Origin: DASXMT01 sp963803065
Lineage (GTDB): Bacteria > Actinomycetota > Acidimicrobiia > Acidimicrobiales > RAAP-2
Length of the DNA: 64,000 nucleotides
Reading direction: 5' to 3'
Assembly: GCA_963803065.1 (NCBI GenBank)
Contig: CAWDKW010000008.1
Span: 124,001-188,000, forward strand
Position numbers and translations under genes: made by a program. Shown here piece after piece: positions 33,237-41,864 of the stretch (positions are counted from its first letter, which is position 1; each line of letters starts with the position of its first letter). The notes under the pieces were generated by a model, which saw only the letters and a list, made by a program, of their open reading frames with translations, did not search any database and was not told where the DNA came from.

Positions 33237-33376
33237 TGAGCCGGCGGGCAAGGGGCCGGCTCGGGAGGCTCCACCACCGGGAACTGCCGATGGGAGAGGC
33301 TGGTGGGGTGGGCGTGGCGCGGGATGACGGGACAGGGACCAGGTACGGGACGAGCGGAGTGGTGGCCGATGGCTGA
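33236..33376 (+). CDS. 46-codon ORF in the position of murD
   Basis: ATG 33236 overlaps the mraY stop (TGATG), and the TGA 33374-33376 overlaps the ftsW start region (ftsW ATG 33369). The ORF therefore bridges the two genes exactly. The product is small, basic at its N-terminus (MSRRARGRLGRLHHRE) and Gly-rich later, without resemblance to MurD. It may simply couple translation of mraY and ftsW. Confidence 0.4.
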   Translation: MSRRARGRLGRLHHRELPMGEAGGVGVARDDGTGTRYGTSGVVADG

Positions 33377-34643
33377 GCCCCGGAACTCCACCGGCCCCCG
33401 GCGCCCCCTGGGCGGTCGCCCGAGGCCCGATCGCCCGCTGGCCCGGCGGACCGAGTCCGCCCCGGCGGCCGAGCGGCCCGCCGCCCTTCGTGCCATCACC
33501 GAGCCGCGGCCGTCCCGGTTCCCGACCTCCACCTGCCTGGGCGTACTGTTGGCCGCACTCTGCCTGATCGGTCTGGTCATGGTGGGGTCGGCCTCGCCCA
33601 TCATCTCGATGAGCCTGTACGGCTCGTCCTGGGGCATCCTCATCCGGCAGGTCATGTGGATGGGACTCGGCGCGATCGCCTTCTACGTCCTGGCGCGGGT
33701 GGACTATCGGAAATGGCGCAAGGTGCGGGTCCCGTTGTTGATCGGGACCATGGGGCTGCTGGTCGTGGTGCTGGTGCCGGGTATCGGCGTCACCGCCGGC
33801 GGATCGAGCCGCTGGGTCGGGTTCGGGCAGTTCCGGCTCCAACCCTCGGAGGTCATGAAGCTGGCCCTGGCCGTGTTCGCCGCCGACCTGCTGACCCGGC
33901 GGGTGGGCCAGGTGCGGCAGGCCAAGCGGGTGGTGCTGCCCATTCTCGGCGTCCTCGGCATCTCGTCCCTGCTCATCTTGAAGCAACCCGACATGGGCAC
34001 GGCGCTGGTGCTGGCCTGCATCGCCTTCGGAGTGATGTTCATGGGCGGGGTCCCGATGCGGCCGATCCTGAAGGTGCTCGGGGCCTTCGCCGTGGTGGCC
34101 ATCATCGTGGGCCTGGCCGACCCCTATCGCCGCGACCGCATCCTCTCGTTCATCAACCCGGGCGCCCACCAGTCGGGGACCGGCTACCAGGTCTGGCAGT
34201 CGCTCATCGGCCTGGGCTCGGGTCACCTCACGGGGCTCGGCCTGGGCGGCGGCCGCCAGAAGTGGGGGCTCTTGCCCAACGCCCACACCGACTTCATCTT
34301 CTCGGTCCTCGGCGAGGAGCTCGGGCTGGTCGGCGCCGTCGTCGTGCTGGCCCTCTTCTTCGCCCTGGCCTGGTACGGACTGCGGGCGGCGGCCTTGGCG
34401 CCGGACCGGTTCGGCAGTCTCATGGCCGTGGCCATCACGGTATGGATCACCAGCCAGGCCCTGATCAACGTCGGAACCGTCGTCGGCGTGCTCCCGGTGA
34501 CCGGCATTCCCCTACCGTTCATCTCTTTCGGCGGGTCCTCGCTGGTGATCAACCTGGCCGCCGTCGGCATCTTGATGAACATCGCCGCCCAGGAGCGCTC
34601 GCCAGCGGCCGCGGGGCGTGCCCGTCGACTGACATCGGCGTGA
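33369..34643 (+). CDS. ftsW: Septal peptidoglycan polymerase FtsW (SEDS family)
   Basis: FtsW polymerises lipid II at the septum together with FtsI. A hydrophilic N-terminus of about 55 residues leads into roughly ten membrane helices. SEDS signatures include GGSSRWVGFGQFRLQPSEVM, KQPDMGTALVL, YRRDRILSFINPGAHQSGTG, GEELGLVGA and PFISFGGSSL. ATG 33369 has GCGGAG upstream; the frame is open to 33303. The stop overlaps murG (GTGA). Length is 424 residues. murD, normally upstream, is missing. Confidence 0.95.
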   Translation: MAEPRNSTGPRRPLGGRPRPDRPLARRTESAPAAERPAALRAITEPRPSRFPTSTCLGVLLAALCLIGLVMVGSASPIISMSLYGSSWGILIRQVMWMGLGAIAFYVLARVDYRKWRKVRVPLLIGTMGLLVVVLVPGIGVTAGGSSRWVGFGQFRLQPSEVMKLALAVFAADLLTRRVGQVRQAKRVVLPILGVLGISSLLILKQPDMGTALVLACIAFGVMFMGGVPMRPILKVLGAFAVVAIIVGLADPYRRDRILSFINPGAHQSGTGYQVWQSLIGLGSGHLTGLGLGGGRQKWGLLPNAHTDFIFSVLGEELGLVGAVVVLALFFALAWYGLRAAALAPDRFGSLMAVAITVWITSQALINVGTVVGVLPVTGIPLPFISFGGSSLVINLAAVGILMNIAAQERSPAAAGRARRLTSA

Positions 34644-35842
34644 CCGGTCGCCGGTACGCGCTGGTGGCCGGCGGTGGGACCGCAGGCCATCTCCAGCCCG
34701 CCCTGGCCGTCGCCGAGGCCCTGGTGGCCCGGGGCCACGCCCGGTCCAGCATCGAGTTCGTGGGCTCGAGCCGGGGCCAAGACCGCGATGTCCTGGCCGG
34801 CCGGGGCTTCCCCGTCACCCTGCTGCCCGGCCGCGGGATCGTGCGCAGCGTGAGCCCCGATGATCTGGTCCGCAACCTCGGCGCCCTGATCGGGTTGGGC
34901 GCCGGCTGCCTCCGGGCCGTCTCGCTGGTGTACCGGGCCCGACCGGGCGTGGTCGTCTCGGTGGGCGGCTACGCCAGCCTGCCCGCCTCGCTGGCGGCCG
35001 TGATCCTCGGGGTCCCGCTGGTGCTGGTCAACGTGGACGCCGTCCCCGGTGCAGCCAACCGGTTGCTCGGCCGGTTCGCCCGAGCCAGCGCGGTGGGGTG
35101 GGAGGGCTCGCCCCTCCCGCGATCGGTGGTGACCGGAACCCCGGTGCGGCCGGAGATCGCCGCCGTCACCCGCTCGCCCGAAGACCGGCGAGCGGCCCGG
35201 ATGGCGCTCGGCCTCCCACCCGGCCGCCTCACCGTTGCCGCCTTCGGCGGCTCGCTCGGGGCCCGTCGGATCAACCAGGCGGTCGCCGACCTCGCCGCAC
35301 GCTGGTCGGGGCGCGGGGACACGACCATCTACCACGTCGTCGGTCGACGGGACTGGGACGAGTCGGCGGAGGAATCCGGCGCCCCGGGCGGCAGAGCGGA
35401 GCCCCGGCCCGCGGGTGAACCCGAGGGGTTGTGCTACCGGCGCGTCCCCTACGAGGACCGGATGCCGTTGGTCTACGGAGCCGCCGATGTGGTGGTGTGC
35501 CGGGCCGGGGCCATGACCGTGGCCGAGCTGGCGGTGGTCGGGGTGCCGGCCGTCCTGGTGCCGCTGCCGGGAGCCCCCGGAGATCATCAGAGCGCCAACG
35601 CCCGGGTGCTCGAGGGAGTGGGGGCGGCCGTGTTGCTGCCCGACCCCAGCTGCGACGGCGACCGCCTGGCCCAGGTCCTGGACGCCCTCCTCGGCGACCC
35701 GGGACGGCTCGAGTCGATGGGCACGGCGGGGAGGAGCAAGGGCCGCCGGGACGCGGCCGACGCCGGGGCCGCCGTGGTGGAGGCCAACGCCAGGACGGCG
35801 GCCGACGGGCGGGGCCCCGCCGCGGCCAGGATGTCGGCATGA
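34640..35842 (+). CDS. murG: UDP-GlcNAc:lipid I N-acetylglucosaminyltransferase
   Basis: MurG adds GlcNAc to lipid I to form lipid II at the inner membrane face. The start VAGGGTAGHLQPALAVAEAL contains the first glycine loop; FGGSLGARRIN and CRAGAMTVAELAVVG are the UDP-GlcNAc and helix-dipole motifs. GTG 34640 overlaps the ftsW stop (GTGA), and the murG stop overlaps murC (ATGA). Length is 400 residues. The longer frame upstream of 34640 is antisense-like shadow within ftsW. Confidence 0.95.
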   Translation: MTGRRYALVAGGGTAGHLQPALAVAEALVARGHARSSIEFVGSSRGQDRDVLAGRGFPVTLLPGRGIVRSVSPDDLVRNLGALIGLGAGCLRAVSLVYRARPGVVVSVGGYASLPASLAAVILGVPLVLVNVDAVPGAANRLLGRFARASAVGWEGSPLPRSVVTGTPVRPEIAAVTRSPEDRRAARMALGLPPGRLTVAAFGGSLGARRINQAVADLAARWSGRGDTTIYHVVGRRDWDESAEESGAPGGRAEPRPAGEPEGLCYRRVPYEDRMPLVYGAADVVVCRAGAMTVAELAVVGVPAVLVPLPGAPGDHQSANARVLEGVGAAVLLPDPSCDGDRLAQVLDALLGDPGRLESMGTAGRSKGRRDAADAGAAVVEANARTAADGRGPAAARMSA

Positions 35843-37230
35843 GCGAGGAACCCGGACCGCTCGACTTGTCCCAGCCGGCCCACATCCACGTGGTCGGGGC
35901 CGGCGGGGCCGGCATGAGCGCCATCGCCACCGTGCTCGCCGCCATGGGCCACACGGTGACCGGTAGCGACCTGAAGGCCTCGCCGGTCATCGACCGGCTC
36001 GAGCTCTCGGGCGTCGACGTGGTCGTCGGGCACGCGGCCGCCAATGTGGGTGACGCTGCCGTGGTCACCGTGTCGACGGCGATCCGGGACGACAACCCCG
36101 AGGTGGTCGAAGCCGGCCGGCGGGGGATCCCCGTCTACCGGCGGTCGGCCGTGCTGGCGGCCATCGCCGAGCTCCGCCGATGCATCGCGGTGGCCGGCAC
36201 CCACGGCAAGACGACGACCGCCTCGATGTTGGCCCTGATCCTGGTGGAGGCCGGCTTCCGCCCGTCGTTCCTCATCGGGGGCGACGTCAACGAGATCGGG
36301 ACCAACGCGGTGTGGGACGAGGGCGACTGGTTGGTGGTGGAGGCCGACGAGAGCGACGGGACCTTTCTGTCGCTGCGGCCCGACGTTGCCGTGGTCACCA
36401 ACATCGAGCCCGACCATCTCGACCACTACGGCTCCTTCGAGGGGGTGCGGTCGGCCTTCGATGCCTTCCTCCGGTCGGGCCGTCACCGGGTGGTGGGGGG
36501 CGACGATCCCGAGGCGCTGTCCTGGGCCCGCGCCCACGGGGCCGATACCGTGGGCGTGGGAGGGAGCTGCAGCCACCGGCTGACCGACGTGGTCCTGTCC
36601 CGGAGCTCGGTGGCCTTCGACCTCTCGGCGAACGGCGTGGGCCTCGGTCGCCTCGCCCTTCCCGTTCCCGGGCTCCACAACGCCCGGAACGCCGCCGTGG
36701 CTGCCGTGGCCGCCTTGGCCGCCGGGGTGAGCTCCGACGACGCCGCCCGGGCCCTGGCCCGTTTTGCCGGCGTGGCCCGCCGGTTCGAGTTCCGGGGCGA
36801 TGCCGGCGGGGTGACCTTCGTCGACGACTACGCCCACCTGCCCACCGAGGTGGCCGCCGCCCTGGCCGCGGCCCGGGATGGCGGGTGGCGGCGGATCGTC
36901 GCCGTCTTCCAGCCCCACCGCTACGGCCGCACGGCGGCCCTGTCGTCCGAGTTCGGCCGGGTGTTCGCCGACGCCGACGTGGTGGTGGTCACTGACGTCT
37001 ACGGGGCCGGCGAGGCCCCGATCCCCGGCGTGTCGGGAAAGCTGGTCGCCGACGCCGTCCGCCGGGCCGAACCGGACAAGCCCGTCGTCTACGCGCCCGG
37101 CCGAACGGAGCTCCGGGCCCGGGTGGCCGCCCTCCTCGCCGACGGGGACCTGTGCCTGACCCTGGGGGCGGGCGACTTGACCTCGTTGCCCGACGAGCTC
37201 CTCGCCGACCCGTCATGGCGATCGGCGTGA
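35839..37230 (+). CDS. murC: UDP-N-acetylmuramate--L-alanine ligase
   Basis: MurC adds L-Ala to UDP-MurNAc. A Rossmann-like N-terminal domain (VVGAGGAGMSAIA) is followed by the ATP loop GTHGKTT at 120-126, EADESDGTFL and DHLDHYG of the central domain, and DDYAHLPTEV of the C-terminal domain. ATG 35839 overlaps the murG stop (ATGA). Length is 463 residues. With murE it is one of only two Mur ligases in this cluster. Confidence 0.96.
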   Translation: MSEEPGPLDLSQPAHIHVVGAGGAGMSAIATVLAAMGHTVTGSDLKASPVIDRLELSGVDVVVGHAAANVGDAAVVTVSTAIRDDNPEVVEAGRRGIPVYRRSAVLAAIAELRRCIAVAGTHGKTTTASMLALILVEAGFRPSFLIGGDVNEIGTNAVWDEGDWLVVEADESDGTFLSLRPDVAVVTNIEPDHLDHYGSFEGVRSAFDAFLRSGRHRVVGGDDPEALSWARAHGADTVGVGGSCSHRLTDVVLSRSSVAFDLSANGVGLGRLALPVPGLHNARNAAVAAVAALAAGVSSDDAARALARFAGVARRFEFRGDAGGVTFVDDYAHLPTEVAAALAAARDGGWRRIVAVFQPHRYGRTAALSSEFGRVFADADVVVVTDVYGAGEAPIPGVSGKLVADAVRRAEPDKPVVYAPGRTELRARVAALLADGDLCLTLGAGDLTSLPDELLADPSWRSA

Positions 37231-37288
37231 CGGTGGCGGGTGTGACGGTGGTCGGCCTGATGGTCGCGGGTGGGACGGTGGCCGGTCG

Positions 37289-38218
37289 GTGACCGGGCCC
37301 TCCGACGAACTCCAGCGGCTCGCCGCGGCCCTCGGTTCGCTGGCCCACCGGGACCACCCGCTCGGCGCCCTCACCACCTACCGGGTCGGCGGGACGGCCG
37401 GACTGTACGTGGAGCCGGCCGACGAGGCCGAGCTCGGCGCAGTCGCGGCCGCCCTGGACGGGCGCGACGTACCCGTGCTCGTCCTCGGAAAGGGCTCCAA
37501 CATCCTGGTGGCCGACCGTGGCTTTGCCGGGTTGGCCGTCTCGCTGGCCCGCGGCTTCGACCAGCTATCCATCACCGGCGCATCGGTGCGTGCCGGCGGC
37601 GCCGTGAGCCTCCCCGTGCTGGCCCGGCAGAGTGCCGCTGCCGGGCTGACCGGGCTCGAGTGGGCCGTCGGCGTGCCCGGGTCGGTAGGCGGAGCCATCC
37701 GGATGAACGCGGGGGGCCACGGCTCGGACACCGCCCATGTGCTGGTCGGCTGTCGCCTGGTCAACCTGCGGTCCGGGGCCACCGGCGACGTGTCCCTGGC
37801 CCACCTGGGCTACGCCTATCGGCACTCGACCCTCTCACCGGCCGATGTGGTCGTTTCAGGGGCCTTCGGGCTCCGGCCCGGTGACCGGGAACGCTCGCTG
37901 GCCGAGATCGCCGACATCGTGCGCTGGCGCCGGGAGAACCAGCCGGGGGGGAGCAACGCCGGCTCGGTGTTCACCAATCCGCCCGGCGACTCGGCCGGAC
38001 GGCTCATCGAGGCCGCCGGTTTGAAGGGCCGGCGCGTCGGGTCGGCCGAGGTCTCCCACAAGCACGCCAACTTCATCCAGGCCGACGCCGGGGGCTCCGC
38101 CGACGACGTCCGAGCCCTGATCGACGAGGTCCGCCGGTGCGTGCGGCAGCGGAACGGGGTGGCGTTGCGCACCGAGGTGCAGATGGTCGGGTTCGCCGCC
38201 GATCGGCCCTCGTCGTGA
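37289..38218 (+). CDS. murB: UDP-N-acetylenolpyruvoylglucosamine reductase
   Basis: MurB is a flavoenzyme reducing enolpyruvyl-UDP-GlcNAc to UDP-MurNAc. FAD-binding TTYRVGG and VLGKGSNILV and the segment GSVFTNP with the catalytic serine are visible, as is EVSHKHANFI near the end. Length is 309 residues. GTG 37289 lies 58 bases after murC in a GTGACGGTGG-like repetitive spacer. The stop overlaps ftsQ (GTGA). Confidence 0.95.
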   Translation: MTGPSDELQRLAAALGSLAHRDHPLGALTTYRVGGTAGLYVEPADEAELGAVAAALDGRDVPVLVLGKGSNILVADRGFAGLAVSLARGFDQLSITGASVRAGGAVSLPVLARQSAAAGLTGLEWAVGVPGSVGGAIRMNAGGHGSDTAHVLVGCRLVNLRSGATGDVSLAHLGYAYRHSTLSPADVVVSGAFGLRPGDRERSLAEIADIVRWRRENQPGGSNAGSVFTNPPGDSAGRLIEAAGLKGRRVGSAEVSHKHANFIQADAGGSADDVRALIDEVRRCVRQRNGVALRTEVQMVGFAADRPSS

Positions 38219-39039
38219 CTCCGCCTTCGGGACCGGACGCCCCCGGGGGAGTGGGCGGTGGCACCAGGATCGATCCACGGATCCGCCAGCGCCGGATGGC
38301 CGTCGCTCGACGGCGGGGCCGCCGCCGGCTGCGGATCGTCGTGGCCGCAGCCATCGTCGTCGTGCTGGTGGCCGGAGGGATCGGTCTGTTGCACACGGGG
38401 CTGTTCTCGGCGAAGCAGGTGGTGGTGAGCGGTCCCCACGCCCACACCCCGTCGGCCACGATCCTCGCCGCCGCTGGGCTCTCCGGTCACCCGCCGCTCA
38501 TCAGCGTGGACCCGGGGGGCGTCGCGGCCAAGGTCGAGGCACTGCCCTGGGTGGCCACGGCGCGCGTCAGCCGCAATTGGCCCGATCACGTCACCATCGC
38601 CGTGACCGAACGGGTGGCCGTTGCCACCATGGCCGGTCCGGGGACGTCCTGGTCCGAGGTGGACCGTTCCGGTCGGACGGTGCAGGTGGACGGGGCGCGC
38701 CCCGCCGGGCTGGTGGACCTGGCCGTCCGCGATGCCAAGGGGGCCCCGGTGGCGCCGGCCCGCCTCGGTGCCCCGACGGACGCTTCGGCCCTCCCCGGCC
38801 TCCAGGTGGCCCGGACGCTGCCCGCCGCCTTCTCGGCCCAGGTGACCCAGGTCGTCGGCAACCCCGACGGCACAGTCGACCTGGCCCTCAACTCGGGCCT
38901 GACCGTGCTGTTGGGTAGGGACGGGAACCTCCACGCCAAGTACGAGGACGTTGCCGCCATCATCGCCGGTGCTCCATTGCATGGTGCCAAGACGATCGAC
39001 GTGACCGTCCCGCAGTCACCGACGGTGAGTGCATCGTGA
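38215..39039 (+). CDS. ftsQ: Cell division protein FtsQ
   Basis: FtsQ links FtsL/B to other divisome proteins. An Arg-rich cytoplasmic tail, one transmembrane helix at about 41-59 and an extracellular POTRA domain from about residue 65 (KQVVVSGPHAHTPSATILAA) are visible, then the FtsQ region WVATARVSRNWPDHVTIAVT. GTG 38215 overlaps the murB stop (GTGA). Length is 274 residues. A separate promoter for ftsZ follows it. Confidence 0.9.
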   Translation: MTPPSGPDAPGGVGGGTRIDPRIRQRRMAVARRRGRRRLRIVVAAAIVVVLVAGGIGLLHTGLFSAKQVVVSGPHAHTPSATILAAAGLSGHPPLISVDPGGVAAKVEALPWVATARVSRNWPDHVTIAVTERVAVATMAGPGTSWSEVDRSGRTVQVDGARPAGLVDLAVRDAKGAPVAPARLGAPTDASALPGLQVARTLPAAFSAQVTQVVGNPDGTVDLALNSGLTVLLGRDGNLHAKYEDVAAIIAGAPLHGAKTIDVTVPQSPTVSAS

Positions 39040-39080
39040 CGGAGGCAACCCGACTTTTGGCCCCGATGCAGGGACGTTGC

Positions 39081-39109
39081 TTGACCGAGTACCCAGGTGA
39101 CCGTATCGT
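39081..39109 (+). promoter_or_regulatory. ftsZ promoter
   Basis: TTGACC at 39081-39086 and TATCGT at 39104-39109 are 17 bases apart. The start site near 39116 would leave a leader of about 50 bases containing an inverted repeat and a purine-rich ribosome-binding site. It would let ftsZ be expressed independently of the long upstream operon. Confidence 0.65.
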
Positions 39110-39124
39110 TGACCTCAACTCGCT

Positions 39125-39143
39125 GGTTGGAACGGTTTCAACC
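39125..39143 (+). promoter_or_regulatory. Palindrome in the ftsZ leader
   Basis: GGTTGGAACGGTTTCAACC is nearly palindromic (GGTTG...CAACC with one wobble inside). It lies between the predicted transcription start and the ribosome-binding site, so it could be an operator or an RNA hairpin acting on ftsZ expression. Confidence 0.5.
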
Positions 39144-39167
39144 TTTTGTCGAGGGTAAGGGAATCCA

Positions 39168-40289
39168 TTGACCGTTCCTGCACAGAACAACTACTTCGCC
39201 GTCATCAAGGTGGTCGGCGTGGGCGGTGGCGGGGTGAACGCCGTCAACCGGATGATCGACGCCGGCCTCCGTGGGGTCGAATTCATCGCCACCAACACCG
39301 ATGCCCAGGCGTTGCTGATGAGCGATGCCGACCTCAAGCTCGATATCGGCCGCCAGCTGACCAGGGGCCTCGGCGCCGGCAGCGATCCCGAGGTGGGCCG
39401 TATGGCCGCCGAGGAGCACCGGGCCGAGATCGAGGAGGCGCTGAAGGGTGCCGACATGGTCTTCATCACCGCCGGCAAGGGCGGGGGGACCGGCACCGGG
39501 GCGGCCCCCGTCGTGGCCGAGGTGGCCAAGTCGCTCGGGGCGCTCACCATCGGAGTGGTCACCCGGCCGTTCACCTTCGAGGGTCGGCGCCGCTCGGTGC
39601 AGGCGGAGATGGGCATCCAGAACCTGAAGGAGAAGGTCGACACCCTCATCATCATTCCCAACGATCGGCTGTTGACCGTGTCGAGCGAGAAGACCTCGAT
39701 GGTCAACGCGTTCAAGATGGCCGACGAGGTCCTCATGCAGGGCGTCCAGGGCATCACCGACCTGATCACCGTGCCCGGGCTGATCAACACCGACTTCGCC
39801 GACGTGAAGATGATCATGAGCAATGCCGGCACCGCCATCATGGGCATCGGCTCGTCCACGGGCGAGGGCCGAGCGGTGAACGCGGCCCGTGCCGCCATTA
39901 CCAGCCCTCTCCTGGAGGCCTCCATCGAGGGTGCGCGCGGCATCTTGTTGAACATTGCCGGTGGCCCCGATCTGGGGCTCTTCGAGGTCAACGAGGCTGC
40001 CGAGATCATCCACGGCGTTGCCCATCCCGACGCCAACATCATCTTCGGGAGTGTCATCGACGAGGCCATGGCCGACGAGGTCCGGGTGACCGTCATCGCC
40101 GCCGGGTTCGAGCGGTGGGAGGCGGGCGGGCGGGCTACCACCCACGCTGATACCACCCAGGGGGACGAGGCGGGTCGCAGCCGGGTCCTCGGGCTCGAGG
40201 CGGCCCACGAGGACATCTTCGCCACCCCGGGGGAAGAGGACCTCGATCTGGGGGACGACGAGTTCGACGTCCCCTCCTTCTTGCGCTGA
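39168..40289 (+). CDS. ftsZ: Cell division protein FtsZ
   Basis: FtsZ is the tubulin-like GTPase that forms the division ring. The start VIKVVGVGGGGVNAVNRMI and the tubulin signature GKGGGTGTGAAP at about 103-114 are clear. The C-terminal linker is short, with an acidic end (EEDLDLGDDEFDVPSFLR) that resembles the conserved tail binding SepF/FtsA. The start is the rare TTG 39168, giving MTVPAQNNYFAVIKVVG; AAGGGA at 39157-39162 supports it. Length is 373 residues. The stop overlaps the probable CTG start of pgeF. Confidence 0.97.
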   Translation: MTVPAQNNYFAVIKVVGVGGGGVNAVNRMIDAGLRGVEFIATNTDAQALLMSDADLKLDIGRQLTRGLGAGSDPEVGRMAAEEHRAEIEEALKGADMVFITAGKGGGTGTGAAPVVAEVAKSLGALTIGVVTRPFTFEGRRRSVQAEMGIQNLKEKVDTLIIIPNDRLLTVSSEKTSMVNAFKMADEVLMQGVQGITDLITVPGLINTDFADVKMIMSNAGTAIMGIGSSTGEGRAVNAARAAITSPLLEASIEGARGILLNIAGGPDLGLFEVNEAAEIIHGVAHPDANIIFGSVIDEAMADEVRVTVIAAGFERWEAGGRATTHADTTQGDEAGRSRVLGLEAAHEDIFATPGEEDLDLGDDEFDVPSFLR

Positions 40290-40972
40290 CCCCGGACACC
40301 ACCCCGGTCACCCTGGTCGGCGGGGTCCGGGCCCTCTGGACCGATCGGTCCCACGGGGACCTGCGCCAGGCCCGGGCGAGCGGCGTCCAGCCCGTGATGC
40401 CCGGTGGGCCCTCGGGCGCGAGGACCTGGTACTGGCTCCGTCAGGAGCACGGGTCGGTCGTCCGGGTGGTCGGGGGCGAACCCCCTCAGCCAGTGCAGGC
40501 CGGGGACGCGTTGGTCAGCGCCGAGCCGTCGGCCTGCCTGGCCATCCTCACCGCCGATTGTGCCTCGATCGCCCTCGGCAGCCCGGAGGGTGTCTGCGCA
40601 GCCGTCCACGCCGGATGGCGCGGGCTGGCTGCGGGGGTGATCGAAGCGGCGGCGAGCGCCATGCGGGAGCTCGGGGCGTCGGCCGTCGTGGGTGCCCTCG
40701 GGCCCTGCATCCATGCGGAGTGCTACGCGTTCTCCGAGCCCGAGCTGTGCACGGTGGCCGACCGCTACGGCGACCAGGTCCGAGGCCGCACCAGTCTCGG
40801 CGGCCCGGCCCTGGACGTGCCGGCATCGGTGCGATCGGCGATGGCCGGTGCCGGCGTCGCCCCCGCACCGGGCGCCGAGGGCTGCACGGCCTGCGACGAG
40901 CGCTACTTCTCCCATCGGGCCCGCAGGGACACCGGTCGCCAGGCCCTCGTCGTCTGGCGCGCCGGCCCATGA
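40286..40972 (+). CDS. pgeF: Peptidoglycan-editing factor PgeF (laccase-domain, YfiH/YlmD family), probable CTG start
   Basis: PgeF removes mis-inserted residues from muropeptide precursors and is a zinc protein formerly called polyphenol oxidase. Metal-site motifs are LTADCASIAL, VHAGWRGLAAG and GPCIHAECY, with a C-terminal ERYFSHRARRDTGRQ. The family N-terminus VRALWTDRSHGDLRQ lies upstream of the first GTG/ATG (40394/40397) in the same frame. No ATG, GTG or TTG precedes it, but CTG 40286 overlaps the ftsZ stop as CTGA, like the ATGA and GTGA joins elsewhere. This gives 228 residues. The stop overlaps yggS (ATGA). Confidence 0.88.
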   Translation: MTPDTTPVTLVGGVRALWTDRSHGDLRQARASGVQPVMPGGPSGARTWYWLRQEHGSVVRVVGGEPPQPVQAGDALVSAEPSACLAILTADCASIALGSPEGVCAAVHAGWRGLAAGVIEAAASAMRELGASAVVGALGPCIHAECYAFSEPELCTVADRYGDQVRGRTSLGGPALDVPASVRSAMAGAGVAPAPGAEGCTACDERYFSHRARRDTGRQALVVWRAGP

Positions 40973-41694
40973 CCGAGGCTGCTGACCGGGCCGACGGCGC
41001 CGACTTCCGCGTCGACCACGGCGCCGTGGCCTCCCGCGTGGCCGAGGCCCGGTCGAGGATCGATGCCGTTGCCGCCGATCCTTCGGGCGTGCGCCTGGTG
41101 GCGGTGACGAAGGGTTTCGGCGCTGATGCGGTGACCGCGGCCCTGGCTGCCGGAGTCACCGATATCGGCGAGAACTACGCCGACGAGCTGGTGAAAAAGG
41201 CCGAGGTGCTGCGTGCCGGGACAGCTCCGGCCGATCCAGGCCCCGATGTTCGCTGGCACTTCCTCGGTGCCGTCCAGCGCAACAAGGTGGCGCGCCTCGC
41301 GCCGCTGGTCGACTGCTGGCAGGGCGTCGCCCGCATCGAGGAGGGACGGGCCATCGCTCGACGACGCCCGGGCGTGTCGGTCCTGGTCCAGGTGGATGTG
41401 GTCGGGGGCCAGGGCCGGAACGGCTGCACCCCCGAGGAGGTGTCCGACCTGGTCGCCGCCCTGAGGGACGAGGAGCTGACGGTATCGGGCCTCATGACCA
41501 TCGGTCCACAGGGACCCCCGGAGGCATCTCGGCCGGCCTTCGCACTGGTTCGGGACCTCACCACCCGGCTCGGACTGGCGGAATGCTCCATGGGCATGAC
41601 CGACGACATGGACGTGGCCCTGTCCGAGGGCTCGACGATGGTCCGATTGGGTCGCGCCCTGTTCGGCGAACGGTCGCAACGGGGTCGGAGGTGA
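40969..41694 (+). CDS. PLP homeostasis protein YggS/PLPBP family
   Basis: A single-domain PLP-binding barrel without known catalytic turnover, involved in vitamin B6 homeostasis. PLP lysine Lys48 is in VAVTKGF; HFLGAVQRNKV and SMGMTDDMDVAL with MVRLGRALFG are family motifs (the usual IGxLQxNK reads LGAVQRNK here). ATG 40969 overlaps the pgeF stop (ATGA). The yggS-sepF-yggT-divIVA order after ftsZ is conserved in Gram-positives. Length is 241 residues. Confidence 0.93.
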   Translation: MTEAADRADGADFRVDHGAVASRVAEARSRIDAVAADPSGVRLVAVTKGFGADAVTAALAAGVTDIGENYADELVKKAEVLRAGTAPADPGPDVRWHFLGAVQRNKVARLAPLVDCWQGVARIEEGRAIARRRPGVSVLVQVDVVGGQGRNGCTPEEVSDLVAALRDEELTVSGLMTIGPQGPPEASRPAFALVRDLTTRLGLAECSMGMTDDMDVALSEGSTMVRLGRALFGERSQRGRR

Positions 41695-41864
41695 CCGGTT
41701 GGCCCCTTGTGGGTCCCGACCGGGCGGGCGGCACCGGCTGACGCCGACGAGGGCAAACACGCTGCTCGAGGCTGCGGGCCGGGCCAGCCCGGATAACCAA
41801 CGAATTGCCGATGATCGGTCCCCGAGCCCTGGTGGGACGCACTACGCTGTCGACGGGAGGCACG

